DNA from: Eurosta solidaginis
Taxonomy: Eukaryota; Arthropoda; Insecta; Diptera; Tephritidae
Reading direction: 5' to 3'
Assembly (NCBI RefSeq): GCF_040869045.1
Contig: NC_090319.1
Coordinates: 378,649,601-378,713,600, forward strand
DNA: 64,000 nucleotides
In this document: one piece after another, positions 1-12,164 of the stretch
Position numbering within the stretch: the first letter of the stretch is position 1
Layout: each line of letters starts with the position of its first letter
Position numbers and translations under genes: made by a program
The notes under the pieces: generated by a model
Told to the model about the DNA's origin: nothing
The model's database searches: none
The model's input: the letters and a program-made list of their open reading frames with translations, nothing else

Positions 1-1268
1 TTGGCTTGCTGACACATGAAAATTCCGTACTTAATCCTGTATTACAGGCAATCACGCTTTTGGGCCTTCCCTGAGTTGCAAAGTTTTGCGCTTTCACTCA
101 GTCAAACAGATTCTGCACGTATACATTCTGGACGTATAGATCAGGACCCATATAGTGTTTTACGATCCATGATCGATTTAAATTTTTTAAATAACAATAG
201 TATCGATATACTGATTGGGATTGAGGTAATACGTGAAATTATGGCTACAAGTACTTATCAGATTATTTTGGTATTATCATTTACAGGAAAAGTTAGTGTT
301 GAGTTTGATGTTGTTAAAGAAAGTTTTATTTTATTTAATTTAAAACTATTTTATGCAATTTTATCAAATGACATAACCAAGTGCCAGAGCGTATGAGTAA
401 CCTTTTGACATTTATTTAATGAACAACTTTGAATTTTTTCTAGATCTATACACGTTGATTTAGCACATACCTAAACATAATCAGCAATCAGCACAAAATA
501 AAAATTGTTGGAAAACAAGAGAGAATTAAAAAACTGTGGCTTCTTTGGTATCCTCGAATGGTGTGTTATCTCCCAGTCGAAAACGTTGGCCGCATTCCTT
601 AATTGAAGCAATGGAAATCTAAAATTACAGAATTGTTTTAAATGAAACAGATTGAAGTTTAACACTGTAATTAAACTTTTAATGGGATGATCGCTTATAA
701 TAGGAATATTACGATGGGCATTGTTAACCCGATAATTGTATGAAAACTTTAACCAATCTTATCTTAATACATAAAAAACACGTGTCACAAGTTTGAGGCC
801 AATGGACTCCTAAACTACTGAACCGATTTTTAATTTGTTTTGCACCCCGTGTGTAGTTTGATCTAATTTGAAATATAGGGTAGGCTATATCTCAGTTTAT
901 AGTCGCAATATTATTTTATTGCACTTTTTTTTATTTGTTTATACTTAATATTAAATTGTTACGTATATGCAGTGGCACTCATATTTTCAGTTGGTGCGGA
1001 TATACTTCCGTGTAATTGCGTGGTGTTTAATTAAACAACCTGCTTATCAATAAAAAATATTATAGCGAATGATATAAAGTATAGCACATCACCAGGCCGT
1101 CGAGAGGGCGCGGGCTTCTGAGGGGGCCGCGATTTAGAGGTACTATGACATTTTTTTAAATACAGGAGAGTCTTTAGTTGTTCCGTGTGCAATTTTTAAG
1201 CTGAATTTCAAAAGCAACGAAAATCTGCATTTCGTTTTAATATTATAGTGAAGTGTGAAAAATAAAAA
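1..1268. other. Non-coding AT-rich stretch
   Basis: Apart from a possible retroelement scrap near 150-260, I see no gene, RNA or clear repeat here. Codons are broken by stops in all frames and the composition is plain AT-rich, as in fly intergenic or intronic DNA. Confidence 0.5.
150..260 (+). pseudogene. Possible BEL/Pao retrotransposon protease fragment
   Basis: A short stretch of an open frame (frame starts at 16) reads around the peptide SIDILIGIEVIREI. This resembles the conserved IDILIG..V...I segment that follows the aspartic protease of BEL/Pao pol polyproteins. Nothing recognisable lies on either side, so at most this is a small relic. The match is one motif recalled from family knowledge, not an alignment, and chance similarity is possible. 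Confidence 0.3.
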
Positions 1269-1863
1269 TCTATATATATAAAAAGAAAGGCTAAAATGTG
1301 TGTTAGTTGGTCGCCGGTGTTTGAAGAGATGCGTCGGTCGATTTTGTTCAAACTTTCACACAAGTTGCGCAAACCTCACGCGGTGATTACTACAGGTACA
1401 GGGTCTCGAGATATAGGCCAAAACGTGGGCCAGTGAATGCCTAGACAGTGTTTATACAATATGGATATCAAATGAAAGCTGTTGATGAGTGCTTTGGTAT
1501 AGATTAATATATTATCCAGAGACGGACTGGGACTGGGATTAGGACTAGGACTGGGACTGAGACTCGGAGTGGAACTGGGACTGGGACTGGAATAAAATAC
1601 ATACCACCCTCTGGGACAGGCAATAAGGGATGCAGAAGAATGAGAAGGAATTGAGAGAAAAGAAAAGAGAGAAGGAGATTGAGAAAGAGATAGAATGAGA
1701 CGAAGGTGGTGATGGATGAAGCGAAAAAGACGGAGAGAGGAGTGAATAAAAGGATTAGGAAAAAGTGAAGAGGGGGAGGGCAGAGTCAGACGGAAAAAGC
1801 CTATTAAAATGTATGCAGATAGGCCAAATTTAGGGCAGGACAACGTCTGCCGGGTCTTCTAGT
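1269..1863 (+). mobile_element. Non-autonomous Helitron
   Basis: The element starts with TC (TCTATATATATAAAAAG) after a host A and ends with CTAGT before a host T, the A^T insertion pattern of Helitrons. A 5-bp stem (ggcag/ctgcc, 8-nt loop) lies just upstream of the CTAGT, matching the 3' hairpin of the family. The left region contains the words common in insect Helitrons (ttggtcgccggtgtttgaag). There is no Rep/helicase gene. The interior holds a degenerate gggact array (1522-1592) and a purine-rich stretch (1622-1800). The minus-strand frame across the interior is low-complexity Ser/Pro and not a gene. Confidence 0.8.
1522..1592. repeat. Degenerate hexanucleotide (gggact) array
   Basis: About twelve imperfect copies of gggact/ggactg in a row, with variants such as ggatta and gagact, inside the Helitron. 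On the other strand it reads as (Ser-Pro)n, which explains the long spurious frame. Confidence 0.75.
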
Positions 1864-2420
1864 TAAAATAAAAATTATTTTTCCCGGCATGGTCTAATAT
1901 TTATAGGTAACTTACATGTGAACTAATTGTGCTCAATATTTGAGTTCGTTAACTTATCATTTCGCTGTAATACCTACAAATGCAATAAACATCAAGGACA
2001 TTTGCTGGGTCGTAAATAGCCACAAAGCCAAATATGCGCACATACACCTATGTTGTATGTATGTATGTGTCTAAATTGTCTGTCATGCAGGAACGATTTG
2101 CATATGCTAAGCGCGTTCATTCATTATTGTCGACTTCGCTAATAGCATGTACATCTAATCCGATTTATAACCCACAATGAATCTCTGGCAAGTATCGCTA
2201 GAAATCGTTGATATCATTGACAGATTTAAGCCAAGCTTAACACCAAAGCAAACAGTGATGCCTACGCCAAAGTCCACACGTCAATACATACATACTTTGA
2301 ATGCAGCTAATGAAGGCAAACGAACGAGTAAAAGCGTGCAATTGTACATGAAAATGACCAAAAACAACAAAAAACGGTCAGTGGAACATAGTGTTAAATA
2401 TAAGTATGCATGTACATAAG
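1864..2420. other. No feature seen
   Basis: AT-rich sequence with a short gtat microsatellite near 2050. I found no coding signal or repeat boundary. Confidence 0.45.
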
Positions 2421-2515
2421 GGTGGGTCGATTTATTAACTGATATCCCGCCATCGATTTTTGGATAGGATTTGGGCTTAGGAAAAAAAGTTCCACTACGC
2501 ATATCCAAAAAAATA
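2421..2515 (+). repeat. Dispersed repeat end, copy A
   Basis: This block (starting gggtgggtcgattta and containing ggataggatttgggct) has an inverted second copy at 12409-12513. Identity is high over about 85 bases and drops on both sides, as expected for one end of an old dispersed element. The AT-rich sequence following it to about 2860 may belong to the same element. Class unknown. Confidence 0.6.
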
Positions 2516-2859
2516 ATTTTCGAGCCTACGAAATTTCATTTTTCTGACTTTTTTCGACTTTGATTTTTAAGGTTTTTTTCATGGCCTACCAAAAAAAATT
2601 TTAATTTGATTATAAAATTTTCATGTATACCCTGTCCGACCCAAAAATGTCCGCTAAAAACTTTGGCGATAAAAGTTTTTGAAAAAAAAATCAATTATAA
2701 AATTTTAATCAGTTTTGCATATATTTCGTTATAATTTGTTTTATAAATTTTTTTATTTGATTGTAATAGAACAAAGGACTCGTCAAATTTCAAACATCTC
2801 AGGCCAACCATTAGGCTATCAGTGTGTCTGTATGTGTGTGGCTTTACTTCATTTTCTTT

Positions 2860-3850
2860 GCTTGGTGCAGAATAGATGGACCAGATGAGCCATGCAAATT
2901 GTTTTTTATTGAAATTTGATTGTTTGACATCCGTGGTTTAAAAAATGACTACATAAGCCATTTTGGCCTCGAGACGCTCTCCTCTTCCTTCAAATGTTCC
3001 TTTTAAGCCGAATGAAAAAGAAATCATAAAAATTTTTTTCTATTTGAAAGACCCTCAAAAAAAAAAAGGACATGATGGTTTTCTCACTGTGGTTACTTCC
3101 CGGGTTAGCCTTTATATTCGCTACCCGCGCCTTTGAAAAAGTTCATAAAAAATCTTTATGTCGAGAAGCATCTAAAATTAAATAAAGCGAAATCATTGTT
3201 TTGTTCAAATAATTCTATTAACATCTCATTTAGTTCTTCATTTCCACGTCTATTTCATTTACTGTATAATAGTCCCATAACAAGACGTCTGCTCAGCCCC
3301 CCATTTCCAACCTTCGTTTACTCTAAATGGTTACTTGGGATAACAGCCTAACTCCTATACTTTGACATAGGACCTAGGCGGTTATGCTTTATGACCATAT
3401 GGTACTAAATGTTGCATAAAATTTTTTGCGCAGTTTTAGATATTTTTGTCGATGGACTTTTAATGTTATCGAAGGTTGAAATTCGGGGGCGGGACATGAT
3501 TTTAGATGTAACAGAAATATATTGTTCCTTGGCTTAGTTGTTAAAATATATGTGGAAATGAAGATCTAAAACAAAAGTTGTATTGTTTTTCTCTTTAGTT
3601 ATGTTTTCCAACTTGAATAAATTTTTTGTTCCGATAATTTTTTTTTAAAACAGGGGATTAGTCTTGGGTCACCAAGGGCAAACGAACCAAATCGGTGTTA
3701 TTAAAAAAATGCTAGTTCGGGGTCACAGCTTCACATAGCTCAATTTTGACCTGTCTGGTGGTTTTCACATTGTTTGCTTAACCGAAAAGTTTAGTTAGGT
3801 TGAAGCCCTTGGTGGCAACTCTCAATAAATATAGTTCCATTGCTTGAAAG
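2860..3850. other. No gene seen; shares a short repeat with 6930-6975
   Basis: AT-rich, no coding signal. Sequence near 3383-3420 (ctttatgaccatatggtact) recurs in diverged form near 6930-6970, so an unclassified old repeat lies in both places. Confidence 0.4.
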
Positions 3851-4221
3851 CGGCCACCGTGGTGTGATGGTAGCATGCTCCACCTACCACACCGTATGCC
3901 CTGGGTTCGCACCCCGTGCAAAGCAGCATACAAATTTTAGAAATAAGGTTTTTCAATTAGAAGACAACTTTTCTAAGCGGGGTCGCGCCTCGGTAGTGTT
4001 TGGCAAGCGCTCCGAGTGTATTTCTGCCATGAAAAGCTCTCAGTGAAAACTCATCTGCCTTGCAGATGCCGCTCGGAGTCGGCATAAAAAATGTAGGCCC
4101 CGTCCGGCCAATTTGTAGGGAAAATCAAGAGGAGCACGACGCAAATTGGAAGAGAAGCTCGGCCTTAGATCTCTTCGAAGGTTATCGCGCCTTACATTTA
4201 TTTTTTTTATTTTTGTGTTTT
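3851..4221 (+). mobile_element. tRNA-derived SINE, full-length copy
   Basis: The 5' end carries a pol III-type A box (gtggtgtgatggtagc) and a near-perfect B box (gggttcgcacccc), spaced as in a tRNA gene. A 300-bp tRNA-unrelated body and a T-rich 3' tail follow. The copy is flanked by a perfect 12-bp target-site duplication, attgcttgaaag, at 3839-3850 and 4222-4233, which fixes both ends. It is the best-preserved member of a family with at least nine copies or fragments in this window. It encodes nothing and depends on a partner LINE for movement. Confidence 0.9.
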
Positions 4222-4233
4222 ATTGCTTGAAAG

Positions 4234-5344
4234 TAGATCCATATGAAATATACTTATAGGTTGGTACACATATTAGCGTATTTAATGAATTTTTTTATTT
4301 AAACACATGTCAATCTTTTAAAACATCAACGGTGGCAACACACAGAGAAGAAGTCTTCCACCAACCAATTTTTGCACCAAAATCTTCCAAATCGGTAAGT
4401 AATATGGTAAGCTCATATCATACCTATCTTAGAAATTCAATGTTTTTGAGTTAACTCAATTTAGGTTAAGGTACGCTCTATGGTTGAGTACATATTTGCC
4501 TTTAAATAATTGATTTGAATGTGCAATGCAGAATAATTTTCGCTATGCAAAGGTGCACCTGTCTCTACATGCACATATCCATACATACCCATTCATTTAG
4601 ACATATTCATGTAGACACGAATCGGCATCGACAGCGCAATGCATTTGAATACTAAATTGTCATTAATTATTATTCCCGTTAAATTCGAAAATCGCTTAAT
4701 TAGAAGACACTTAAATTGAGTGTCCTAATTTCAGCAATCACGCACACAGCAAGAGGGCAAAGTGTGTGGGACACACATACGCATTTATACATATGAGTAC
4801 ACAAACATTCATAGAAAGAGCGACAGGGTGCCTTGTGGTTGGGAGTATAGTTCGACATTTGAACAATGACGGGGCGTAAATTATCTACAACAAAAATGGA
4901 AAAACCAAAATGTTGTAGACAATGAGGCAAATGAAATGCTGGTGGGCATGCAAAAGTGTATACATGAGTATGTATGTATGTATAATATATATAACTTGTA
5001 TACGCAGCACTAGAGCAGTTAGTAACAAAAATTATATAACAGAGTATGAATATATATATATACATATGAGTGTATGCTTTTTATAGATCCTGACTTGTGC
5101 ATTCCAAAGGGGGGGTTAACTTTTGGCACGCGAACCACATGGCTTGTGAGCCCCTTAATTTATTAACACATTTGGGAGATTTTTGAGTAGCTTAATTTCA
5201 AATATATTGATATTTAATTAGTTCAGTTATATTCATTGCTAATTTTGTATGGACGGATAGTTAGTTGTCCAAAATAGTTTGCAATAGCCCATAGTAATAC
5301 ACAGCGAAGAACTGTGGTCATTTAGATGCAATGTAGAACATGTA
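4234..5344. other. No gene seen
   Basis: AT-rich sequence with tatgtatg microsatellite runs around 4965-5070. The frames here are interrupted or low in complexity. No repeat boundary recognised. Confidence 0.4.
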
Positions 5345-5535
5345 GGAAGTAATAGAAAAAGAGCGATAGGTGGGGGTAAAGAAATATATATGGTGGAAAA
5401 ATGGGAGGATGAAAGGTAAGGCAAAGATGAAGAGGAAGAGAAGAAGATAGTACAAACGAAAGAGGAAGAGAAAAATAAATAGAATTATGGGTGATGAAGA
5501 TGTCGGCGAGGAAAGAGGAAGGAGCGAAGAGAAGC
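5345..5535. repeat. Polypurine tract
   Basis: Nearly 190 bases are dominated by G and A on the plus strand (gaagaggaagagaagaaga and similar), with few pyrimidines. It is the mirror of the Ser/Leu/Pro-rich minus-strand frames here, which I reject as genes. Such tracts can form triplexes, but no function is shown. Confidence 0.6.
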
Positions 5536-5775
5536 TGATGCACTTGTTTACTAACAGCTGCAGCTCCTTGTTGGGTACAATTGCATACATATCACATTTA
5601 AAGGGTCCAAAAGTGATGCAAATGTCCAGCCTTTTCAAACTCATCTCAGTAGAGAAGAAAGTAAAAGCACAAATTCTCCTGATTCTTATTTTGCAGCAGT
5701 CACCCTGGAGAATAAAAGATATGTGCTGCTATTGAGCAGATAATTCAAGTTAAGCAAAACCAAGCACAAGTTTCT

Positions 5776-5940
5776 TCGTTGTTGTTGTAGCGCCAAAAAC
5801 ACTCGCCGAGGGTTAAAAGTGTGTTGCAGTCCTTTGCCAGACAAAAATCCGTTAGGTTCATGTACAAGCATCTTCTGATACCTTTGAGTCTGTGGATTGA
5901 AGTCACCTATTACAATATGCATACCCATCCCGGATATATT
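5776..5940 (+). repeat. Fragment of an unclassified dispersed repeat (R family)
   Basis: The stretch gttgttgttgtagcgccaaa to cctttgccagac matches the start of the R repeat at 38699-39122 in order and orientation. It then becomes too diverged to follow. A relic copy. Confidence 0.5.
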
Positions 5941-7319
5941 ATTAATCCCTTAAGACGTAGTTGACATATAACGAGATTATATTCATTTTCGTACTTCCTT
6001 CGATAATCGGTAATTATGAACAAATTTTAGATATGTGGATTTTTATTCTTAGAAAAAGCTTGAGTTCTTAATTTGGTATGGCAATCTCATCTTTTCCTAA
6101 AGTTATTGTGTAAGAATACGGGCAGAGGGGCATACATGCGGTTTCATATATGTTTACCAAAGTCAAAACGGGTATTTCGATACCTATCTTGATAGCTTAG
6201 GACATGCTTAAGCTTTCGAAACTTCCTGTAAAGTTTTACGTTCTAGTAAAGTAAGTTTTCAGCTTATGGCAAGGCCTTAAATATTCTGGTAAAGTAACTA
6301 AGTATTTTGATTTTAGAAAATAATCCTTAACCGGTCCAACTCTAGTAAGACAATCCAAGCAAGTTCCGCGCAGAGCACACCCTGCTTGATAGGCCTCCCT
6401 ATAAAGCTGATTTTTGCAGATTACGTTTGAACTGGGAAAAGTCTTTGCTTGCCGATTTCGGATTCTTGATCCTGATATATGTAAATACGCGTCCTTGCAT
6501 ACCCCCTCGGATCATTTACGGCGGGAGTCATGAGGAAACATTAACAGTGCAACATAGCCAAGGACACTATATGCTTTTGACGATGATAGCATCAGTGGTA
6601 AGTGTTATGAAAAATGAAGATCTTTGCATGCTCGAGAAAGCTAGAAGTTTAATATCTATTTAAAGTGCGCCAAACTAAAGTTTTGACCGTTCCTTTGTGC
6701 TCATACTTGTAAAAACTCATTCGTGATAACAAATCAATGCGCTCAGATGAACTACGACCACACTAGCTCTTTAGTTCGTCGGACACTTCCCCTAAATTTC
6801 AACTTTGCTAAAGCCAAAACTGCATCGCCAAAAATCTCTAAAATAGCATCAAGTGCGCCGAAAACTTAGGTGATGTGTGGTCATAAGAAATCACCGCCTA
6901 AGTTTTATGCAAAAGTATGGTACTTTGTTTGCTATTCTTTATGGTCATATGATACTACATGTTGTATATATTCACGAAATGTTTAAAGGCCATAATTACA
7001 TACATCGGTACGTATTGGAATTATTTCTAAGCTACTTTGTTATTTAACAAACATAAATTCGAATCAGTATGTAAAAAAAAAAGTATGCGTAAATAATGTA
7101 AAGAAATAAAGCGATTCGAAAAATAGAAAAAAAGTAGAAAAAAGAGAAATTAAGATGAGACATCATTTATAAAATTGTTTATGTAATTTGAAACGCACCT
7201 GAAGGTACGCGGCGACGTGCCTTTCCTTAAGAGTCGGCAGAAGCAATGGCACAAATAGCATATGTAAAAGACCAGGGATTGAAAGGAGCCAGGGATTGCA
7301 AATAGCCGCACTTAAAAAG
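5941..7319. other. No gene seen
   Basis: AT-rich, no coding signal in either strand beyond chance frames. Near 6930-6975 there is a diverged copy of sequence at 3383-3420. Confidence 0.4.
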
Positions 7320-7667
7320 TAATAAACAAAATAAATGCACAGCGCAATAGATTTAAGGTCGAGCTTCTCTTCCAAATTGCGTCGTGCTCCTTATTAATTT
7401 TTTCTACAAGTTGGCGGGACGGGACCTACATGCTTTATGCCGCCTCCCAACGGCATCTGCAGGGCAGATGAGTTTTCACTGAGAAGCTTTTCATGGCAGA
7501 AATACAATCAGAGTGTTTGGAAAATCACTGCCGCGGGGCAAACACGCCCACAAAAACTTTCTTCAAATTGGAAAAACTATTTTCAAAATTTTGTGATTGC
7601 TATGTTTGGGGCCTGAACCCAGGATTCTCGGTGTGGTAGGCGCATTACGCTTACTAAAATGGTGGAA
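7320..7667 (-). mobile_element. tRNA-derived SINE, diverged copy
   Basis: Reverse complement of the 3851-4221 family. The order of blocks is conserved: a tail (aataaatgcac), the cgagcttctcttccaa block, the ggcatctgcagggcagatga block, then a decayed head with a B-box remnant (gggttcaggcccc). A small deletion near the tail and many substitutions mark it as older than the copy at 3851. No target duplication could be found. Confidence 0.75.
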
Positions 7668-8825
7668 CGTTTCCTATATAATTTTTACTTAAATAGGAAT
7701 TTGCAGTTTTTTTTATAAAGCTTTTCATTAATTTTAGAAAATTCTTTTTCTGCATTCAAGAATACTTGGTTGAATATTGGTTGCAGGATTTCTAAAGCGA
7801 TATTTCACATGGGCAAATCCTAAAAACTTTTACTTTTTTGGATACTCGGGTTTTACACACGGGCAAAAACTTAAGGCCAGAAAAAACCACAAGGACATTA
7901 TGTTTGAATTTTGACTATCCGATCTGATGATTTTAAAAATCAAGAAAGTTGATAGTAAGTTTTTGCAGAACTTCGAAACGTAAAAACGTCAATTTTTACA
8001 CTTTTTCAAGCGATACCCTTGATTTTTTTTTGAATTTTTTCGATAAAATGTTGAGGCACCGCTGAAACGCTATGGAATTTAAGCTGAATGTTCCTTTTGA
8101 GACGGAGATTCTAAAAGTAGGAGCAGAATTAATGTGCCCCTCCAATACTCAAAACTATCCTTAATCAAAATAACGATACTTTTTTTTCATTTTCAATATT
8201 GACAGTTTTTTGCTTATAGCTTTTTGAGGCAACTGAGTATTGAAATTTGGATTATGCATGATAATAGCCTATCAGGGACTAAAAATACCTAGGACTTCAA
8301 ATTCGATGTGCCCCTTTCAGTTTTAAAGGCGGAGGCAGAAAAGTGGAAGCGCTTGGTTGCGTAAATTTTTTTCAGGAGCATGCTTTTTGTGGGCACAGCT
8401 ACAATTTTACTTTTATCACTTCATACCCATTTGTTAATTTTTCCTCTAAACCACAGTGGTATACCATCAATTGCCTCATCTTGGAATATTCACACAAGGA
8501 AAGTTATTGATGTTTGTACACGGGGCAAATATACGAAATTTTCGACAAAAATTGGCAATCGTCAAAAAGTGTAGAATTTTTTTTTTTTTTGATACAGGTT
8601 TTATTTAAAAGTAAATGAAAAGAAACATAAATTTGGTACAAAAATTATTAAAAAAAAAAAATCAATTAACTTTGCTCTGTGTACAATATTAATGTTTTAA
8701 TGAAGTTCTGTGTTTACATTACTTTTTTCATGTAATAGCCTTAAGATGTGGGAATATCGATATGACAACTACAGTAAGATAATTGTCTTTAAAATACCTT
8801 TCGTTTGATATCCATATTGCAGGTA
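7668..8825. other. No gene seen
   Basis: AT-rich non-coding sequence. No repeat or gene boundary recognised. Confidence 0.4.
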
Positions 8826-9318
8826 AAAAAATATTTGATGGTTATCCAGTTTCATATTTTTGCCGATATCTCTAAAACCGGGTTTCGGGTATCAACAAAA
8901 TTTTACCTAAATATACCCCACATAGATATGTACATCCTGATAAAATTTCAACACAATCGGTTAAGGAGTGTTTAAATAAGTAAAAAAATTTAAGGTTTTC
9001 CGGGTTTATATTTTATTCAATATCTTCAAAACCGGAGCTCAGGTATTAAAACTTTTTTACTTAAACATACTTCGTTCACATATCTATATGTTTTTAAAGT
9101 TCCAAATGAATCGGTCGAAAGGTGCTAAAATAAATATGTTGCAAACTTTGCATTAAAAAATATTTGACGGTTATTCGGTTTTATACTTTTACCGATATTT
9201 ACAAAACCGGGTCTCGTGTATCAATAAAATTTTACATAGCTAAAATATATCTCCATATTTTGTTAAAATTTCTATATAATCGGTACAGAAGTGTTGAAAT
9301 AAATATATATTTAACATT
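8826..9318. repeat. Three-unit tandem repeat, period about 164 bp
   Basis: Units start near 8826, 8990 and 9154. Each contains the order: atatttgacggttat or equivalent, a cgatat..c.aaaaccgg core, a tat-caa-aaaattttac block, then an atcggt..agg.gt segment before the next unit. Units are diverged (roughly three quarters alike by eye), so the array is old. The frame at 9164-9490 runs through it and is not a gene. Confidence 0.7.
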
Positions 9319-9645
9319 GCCACCTCAAAATTATATATATTTTGCTCGATCATTTGACTATATCTTTTTGAGGCATTATGTAAGACGAGTAACGGCGATG
9401 CACTATTGCTCCAATTTACCCCTCAATATTCCTAACAAAAGGATATTTGTGTGTTACCATGTTTCAAAAAAAAAAAAATTGTTTCTCTAAAAAAACCAAA
9501 GTTTGGCGGATTTTACCATATACCATTTTTTCTTATATCCACAGCCTTTTTCCTCCTTCTCAGGATTTTTTTTAGTGAAGAATTTGTGTGAAAGAAATCA
9601 GAAAGAAAATTAAGAAAAGGCAAGGCATATTAGCAATTTGTTATC

Positions 9646-10306
9646 GCAGTTTGATGGACGCGTTATCATTTTCTCATCGAATAGTTGCCGGTTTGTTATA
9701 TGTGTTATCGACGAGATGTTGAAGAGTTATCGATTTTTAATCGTAGTGTTGCACTTTTGCTAGCGATAGCAAAAGTTTTAAATGAGTTACCGATTTCATT
9801 ATGACGAGTTATTGATAAATTATCTATTTACTATCAGAAAGTTTTCAATTATTTATCGAATAGTTATTGGTATGTTATCAAAACTTTATCGGAATGTTTT
9901 CGATTTGTTATTAAAAAGTTATTCGATTTGTTATTAAAAGTTACCGATATTTTATCTAAAATTATCGCAATTTTATCGAGCCTTAACGAAAGTTAATCAT
10001 GAAGTATAGATTTGTTGTGGAAAAGTTATCAACTGTTCATCGAAAGTTTATCGTTATGTTATCATAAAACTATTGGAAACTATTTTATTTGATATCGCAA
10101 ATTTACAATTTCTGATAAGAGTGCTATTAATTTGTTACCGGCATGTTATCGATATGTTATCGACGACATATCGGGTGGTTTTGAAAGTTATACCGATAAA
10201 ACTTCAATATAAAATCGATGACAGATATGTAACCCGTTCTTTAATTAGACGATAAGAAACCAATAAATAGCCGATGACTCAGCAATAAAAACCGACAACA
10301 AATCAC
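9646..10306. repeat. CGAT-word repeat block 1
   Basis: A 660-bp block built almost wholly from variants of gttatcgatttgttatcga, with the word atcga or tcgat every 10-25 bases. The words recur on a 12-13 base rhythm but the units are strongly diverged. Similar blocks lie at 10826-10900, 23160-23590, 28075-28335, 28540-28960, 29100-29240 and 38325-38560. Confidence 0.65.
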
Positions 10307-10339
10307 CAAATTGATGATCAATAATAATTCTAACTTACT

Positions 10340-10825
10340 TAATTGACGTTAGCTGTTTAAACGGTTATGGCTATCCAACAAGGCACGTCAATTGCCTCTT
10401 ATTTTCTCGCTCTGTAAACTGGCGCCAGTTGGTAACACCGTACAGCGAATTTAAACAGTTTTCCGCCTGGTACTTCTAGCGGAGTGTGGGCCGTCCTCTT
10501 CTTTTGCTTCTATAGGCGTGTTCCGATAAAAAAAATTTCTTAACCGGAGCGTAATCTTTCATTCGCATAACATGTCCTAGCCAGCGTAGCCGCTGCGTTT
10601 TAATTCGTTGGACTATGTTGATGTCTGCGTATAGCTCGTACTAAAGCTCATTGTTAAGTCTTGTTCGGTACTCGCTGCCGCCAAATCGCAATATGCGTGG
10701 TAACAGCAGGTACTTCGTTTTGTTCGCATTCAACGTCAAACCCATGTTTCCCATTTGTTTTTCCAGTTTGGAGTAAGCGGGCGTTCAGGCTGATTGTATC
10801 AATGTCGTCAGCACAGATAAAAATT
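10340..10825 (-). pseudogene. Degenerate LINE reverse-transcriptase 3' fragment
   Basis: On the minus strand, starting at about 10825, frames read a C-A-D-D-I-D motif, the changed form of the RT catalytic YADD box. After two frameshifts comes the LINE RT thumb-region motif (RLRWLGHVMRM, near 10575-10610), then an RRGRPTLR motif, then NWRQ. This order is that of the C-terminal part of an APE-type LINE RT, of a clade I cannot fix (RTE/CR1-like candidates). It is frameshifted and 5'-truncated, and CGAT-word repeat lies on both sides, so it is an old insertion into or beside that block. Confidence 0.75.
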
Positions 10826-10900
10826 CGCTATCGACAATACATATACCGATAATCAAACAACAATCGACAATTGTACTAAGATAGTTATTCCATATTAAAA
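10826..10900. repeat. CGAT-word repeat, short continuation
   Basis: Immediately beyond the 5' end of the RT fragment the words ctatcgacaat, accgataatc and caatcgacaa resume, so the fragment probably interrupts a block that starts at 9646. Confidence 0.5.
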
Positions 10901-12160
10901 CAAAACTTTCTAAGCAAAAGGGAAGAAGTCGAAAAATAATTACTATTTTCCGAGCGAAATAAAAAAACTCAAGAAATAGCTATAACAAAACATATAACTG
11001 CTACGATCCCTTAAGCCAACAGAAATAGAAAATCACGTTGTTTGTGTTACAAAAGCCATCATTATCGCGGAAATCATTGAAGCACAAGCGAAATTGCCGC
11101 ACATCGCATGTGACAAGCAAACGTCTCCGTGCGACAGAAATTACTCTGGGTGGAAAAACCAAGCGATGTGAAAGTGAAAATAAATCGCACAAAAAAGGAT
11201 GGCATTGGGCGTATGAAACGCCTAAGGTATTAACTACGCTGTCAAAGCGAAAATGTTAAGAAATCCCAAAACGATGCTTTGTATATACAGAATCATCAGA
11301 AGGGATTTGTGCAGCAAGGATTTCTTTTGAAACTATGGTAGGCAAGCTTTAACGTTTGCTTAGAAAAAAACGTTTTAGACTTTTTGAGTAAATAAGCCAT
11401 AGATTTGTTTTGTAAGTTGTGCTTGTCACTCGTTTTGTTTTTGTTTTCGTTACGCTGAGACCGAATGAAATCAAACATCTGCTTTAAGACCATTTATTAG
11501 GAGTATTTGTTTAAAGCGCTTGAAATTACACAAGAAGTACAAGCAAATTTTGTTTTATTTATTCATTCGCGTCTTTTGTGCTGTACAACATTTTATTTGC
11601 GTCGCTAGATTTAGATTATTTCACAGGTGAACAAAATCGGTTTTGTGCTACTTAGCAATTGTTCCCCATAGACTGTGAAACTTCACCTTACATTGACACT
11701 TATCAGGGTGTTTGCTTGTCACGTCGCGTATCTTAGCCAGCGTGTCGCAAAATGCAGAATGATTAATGAAGAGTATGGTACTTGGGCGGGACGCACTTTC
11801 GATTTCACACATATCGTGTGGATGTGTGCGTGTGGAGCTTATGTTATGCAATTGTATGTATGTGGTATTTATCTGATTGAGCGTGTGTGGCAAAGGAAGG
11901 GGGAGAAACAGCAACATCAACAATTAAAGGAATTCACATATCAAAACCTTCATTAAATATGGTAGTATTAATTACGCAGCATATATACATATAAAGCCAT
12001 GAATGTTTAAGGAATTATACCTTTTTATTTGGAATTTTAAATTAATTAATTCAAACATTTGGTTTATAAAAAATTCGTTGCTTTTAATGATTTTTATACA
12101 ATTAAATAATTTAATAGCCCATAGCTTACAGAAATAGTTTTTTATCGCTCTATTGATTGG
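10901..12160. other. No gene seen
   Basis: Short overlapping frames on both strands (for example 11038-11259 and 11675-11956) have no recognisable motif and unremarkable composition. No repeat recognised. Confidence 0.4.
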
Positions 12161-12164
12161 TAAG

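Noticed and set aside
1376..1843. A 155-codon minus-strand frame rich in Ser and Pro
   Set aside because: It is the complement of a purine-rich, hexamer-repeat interior of a Helitron; no domain and no start context.
3330..3410. ggttacttgggataacagcc, similar to a conserved word of large-subunit rRNA
   Set aside because: Sequence on either side does not follow rRNA, nuclear or mitochondrial; treated as chance.
5239..5644. Overlapping minus-strand frames rich in Leu, Ser, Phe and Pro
   Set aside because: They lie opposite a polypurine tract and have no motif.
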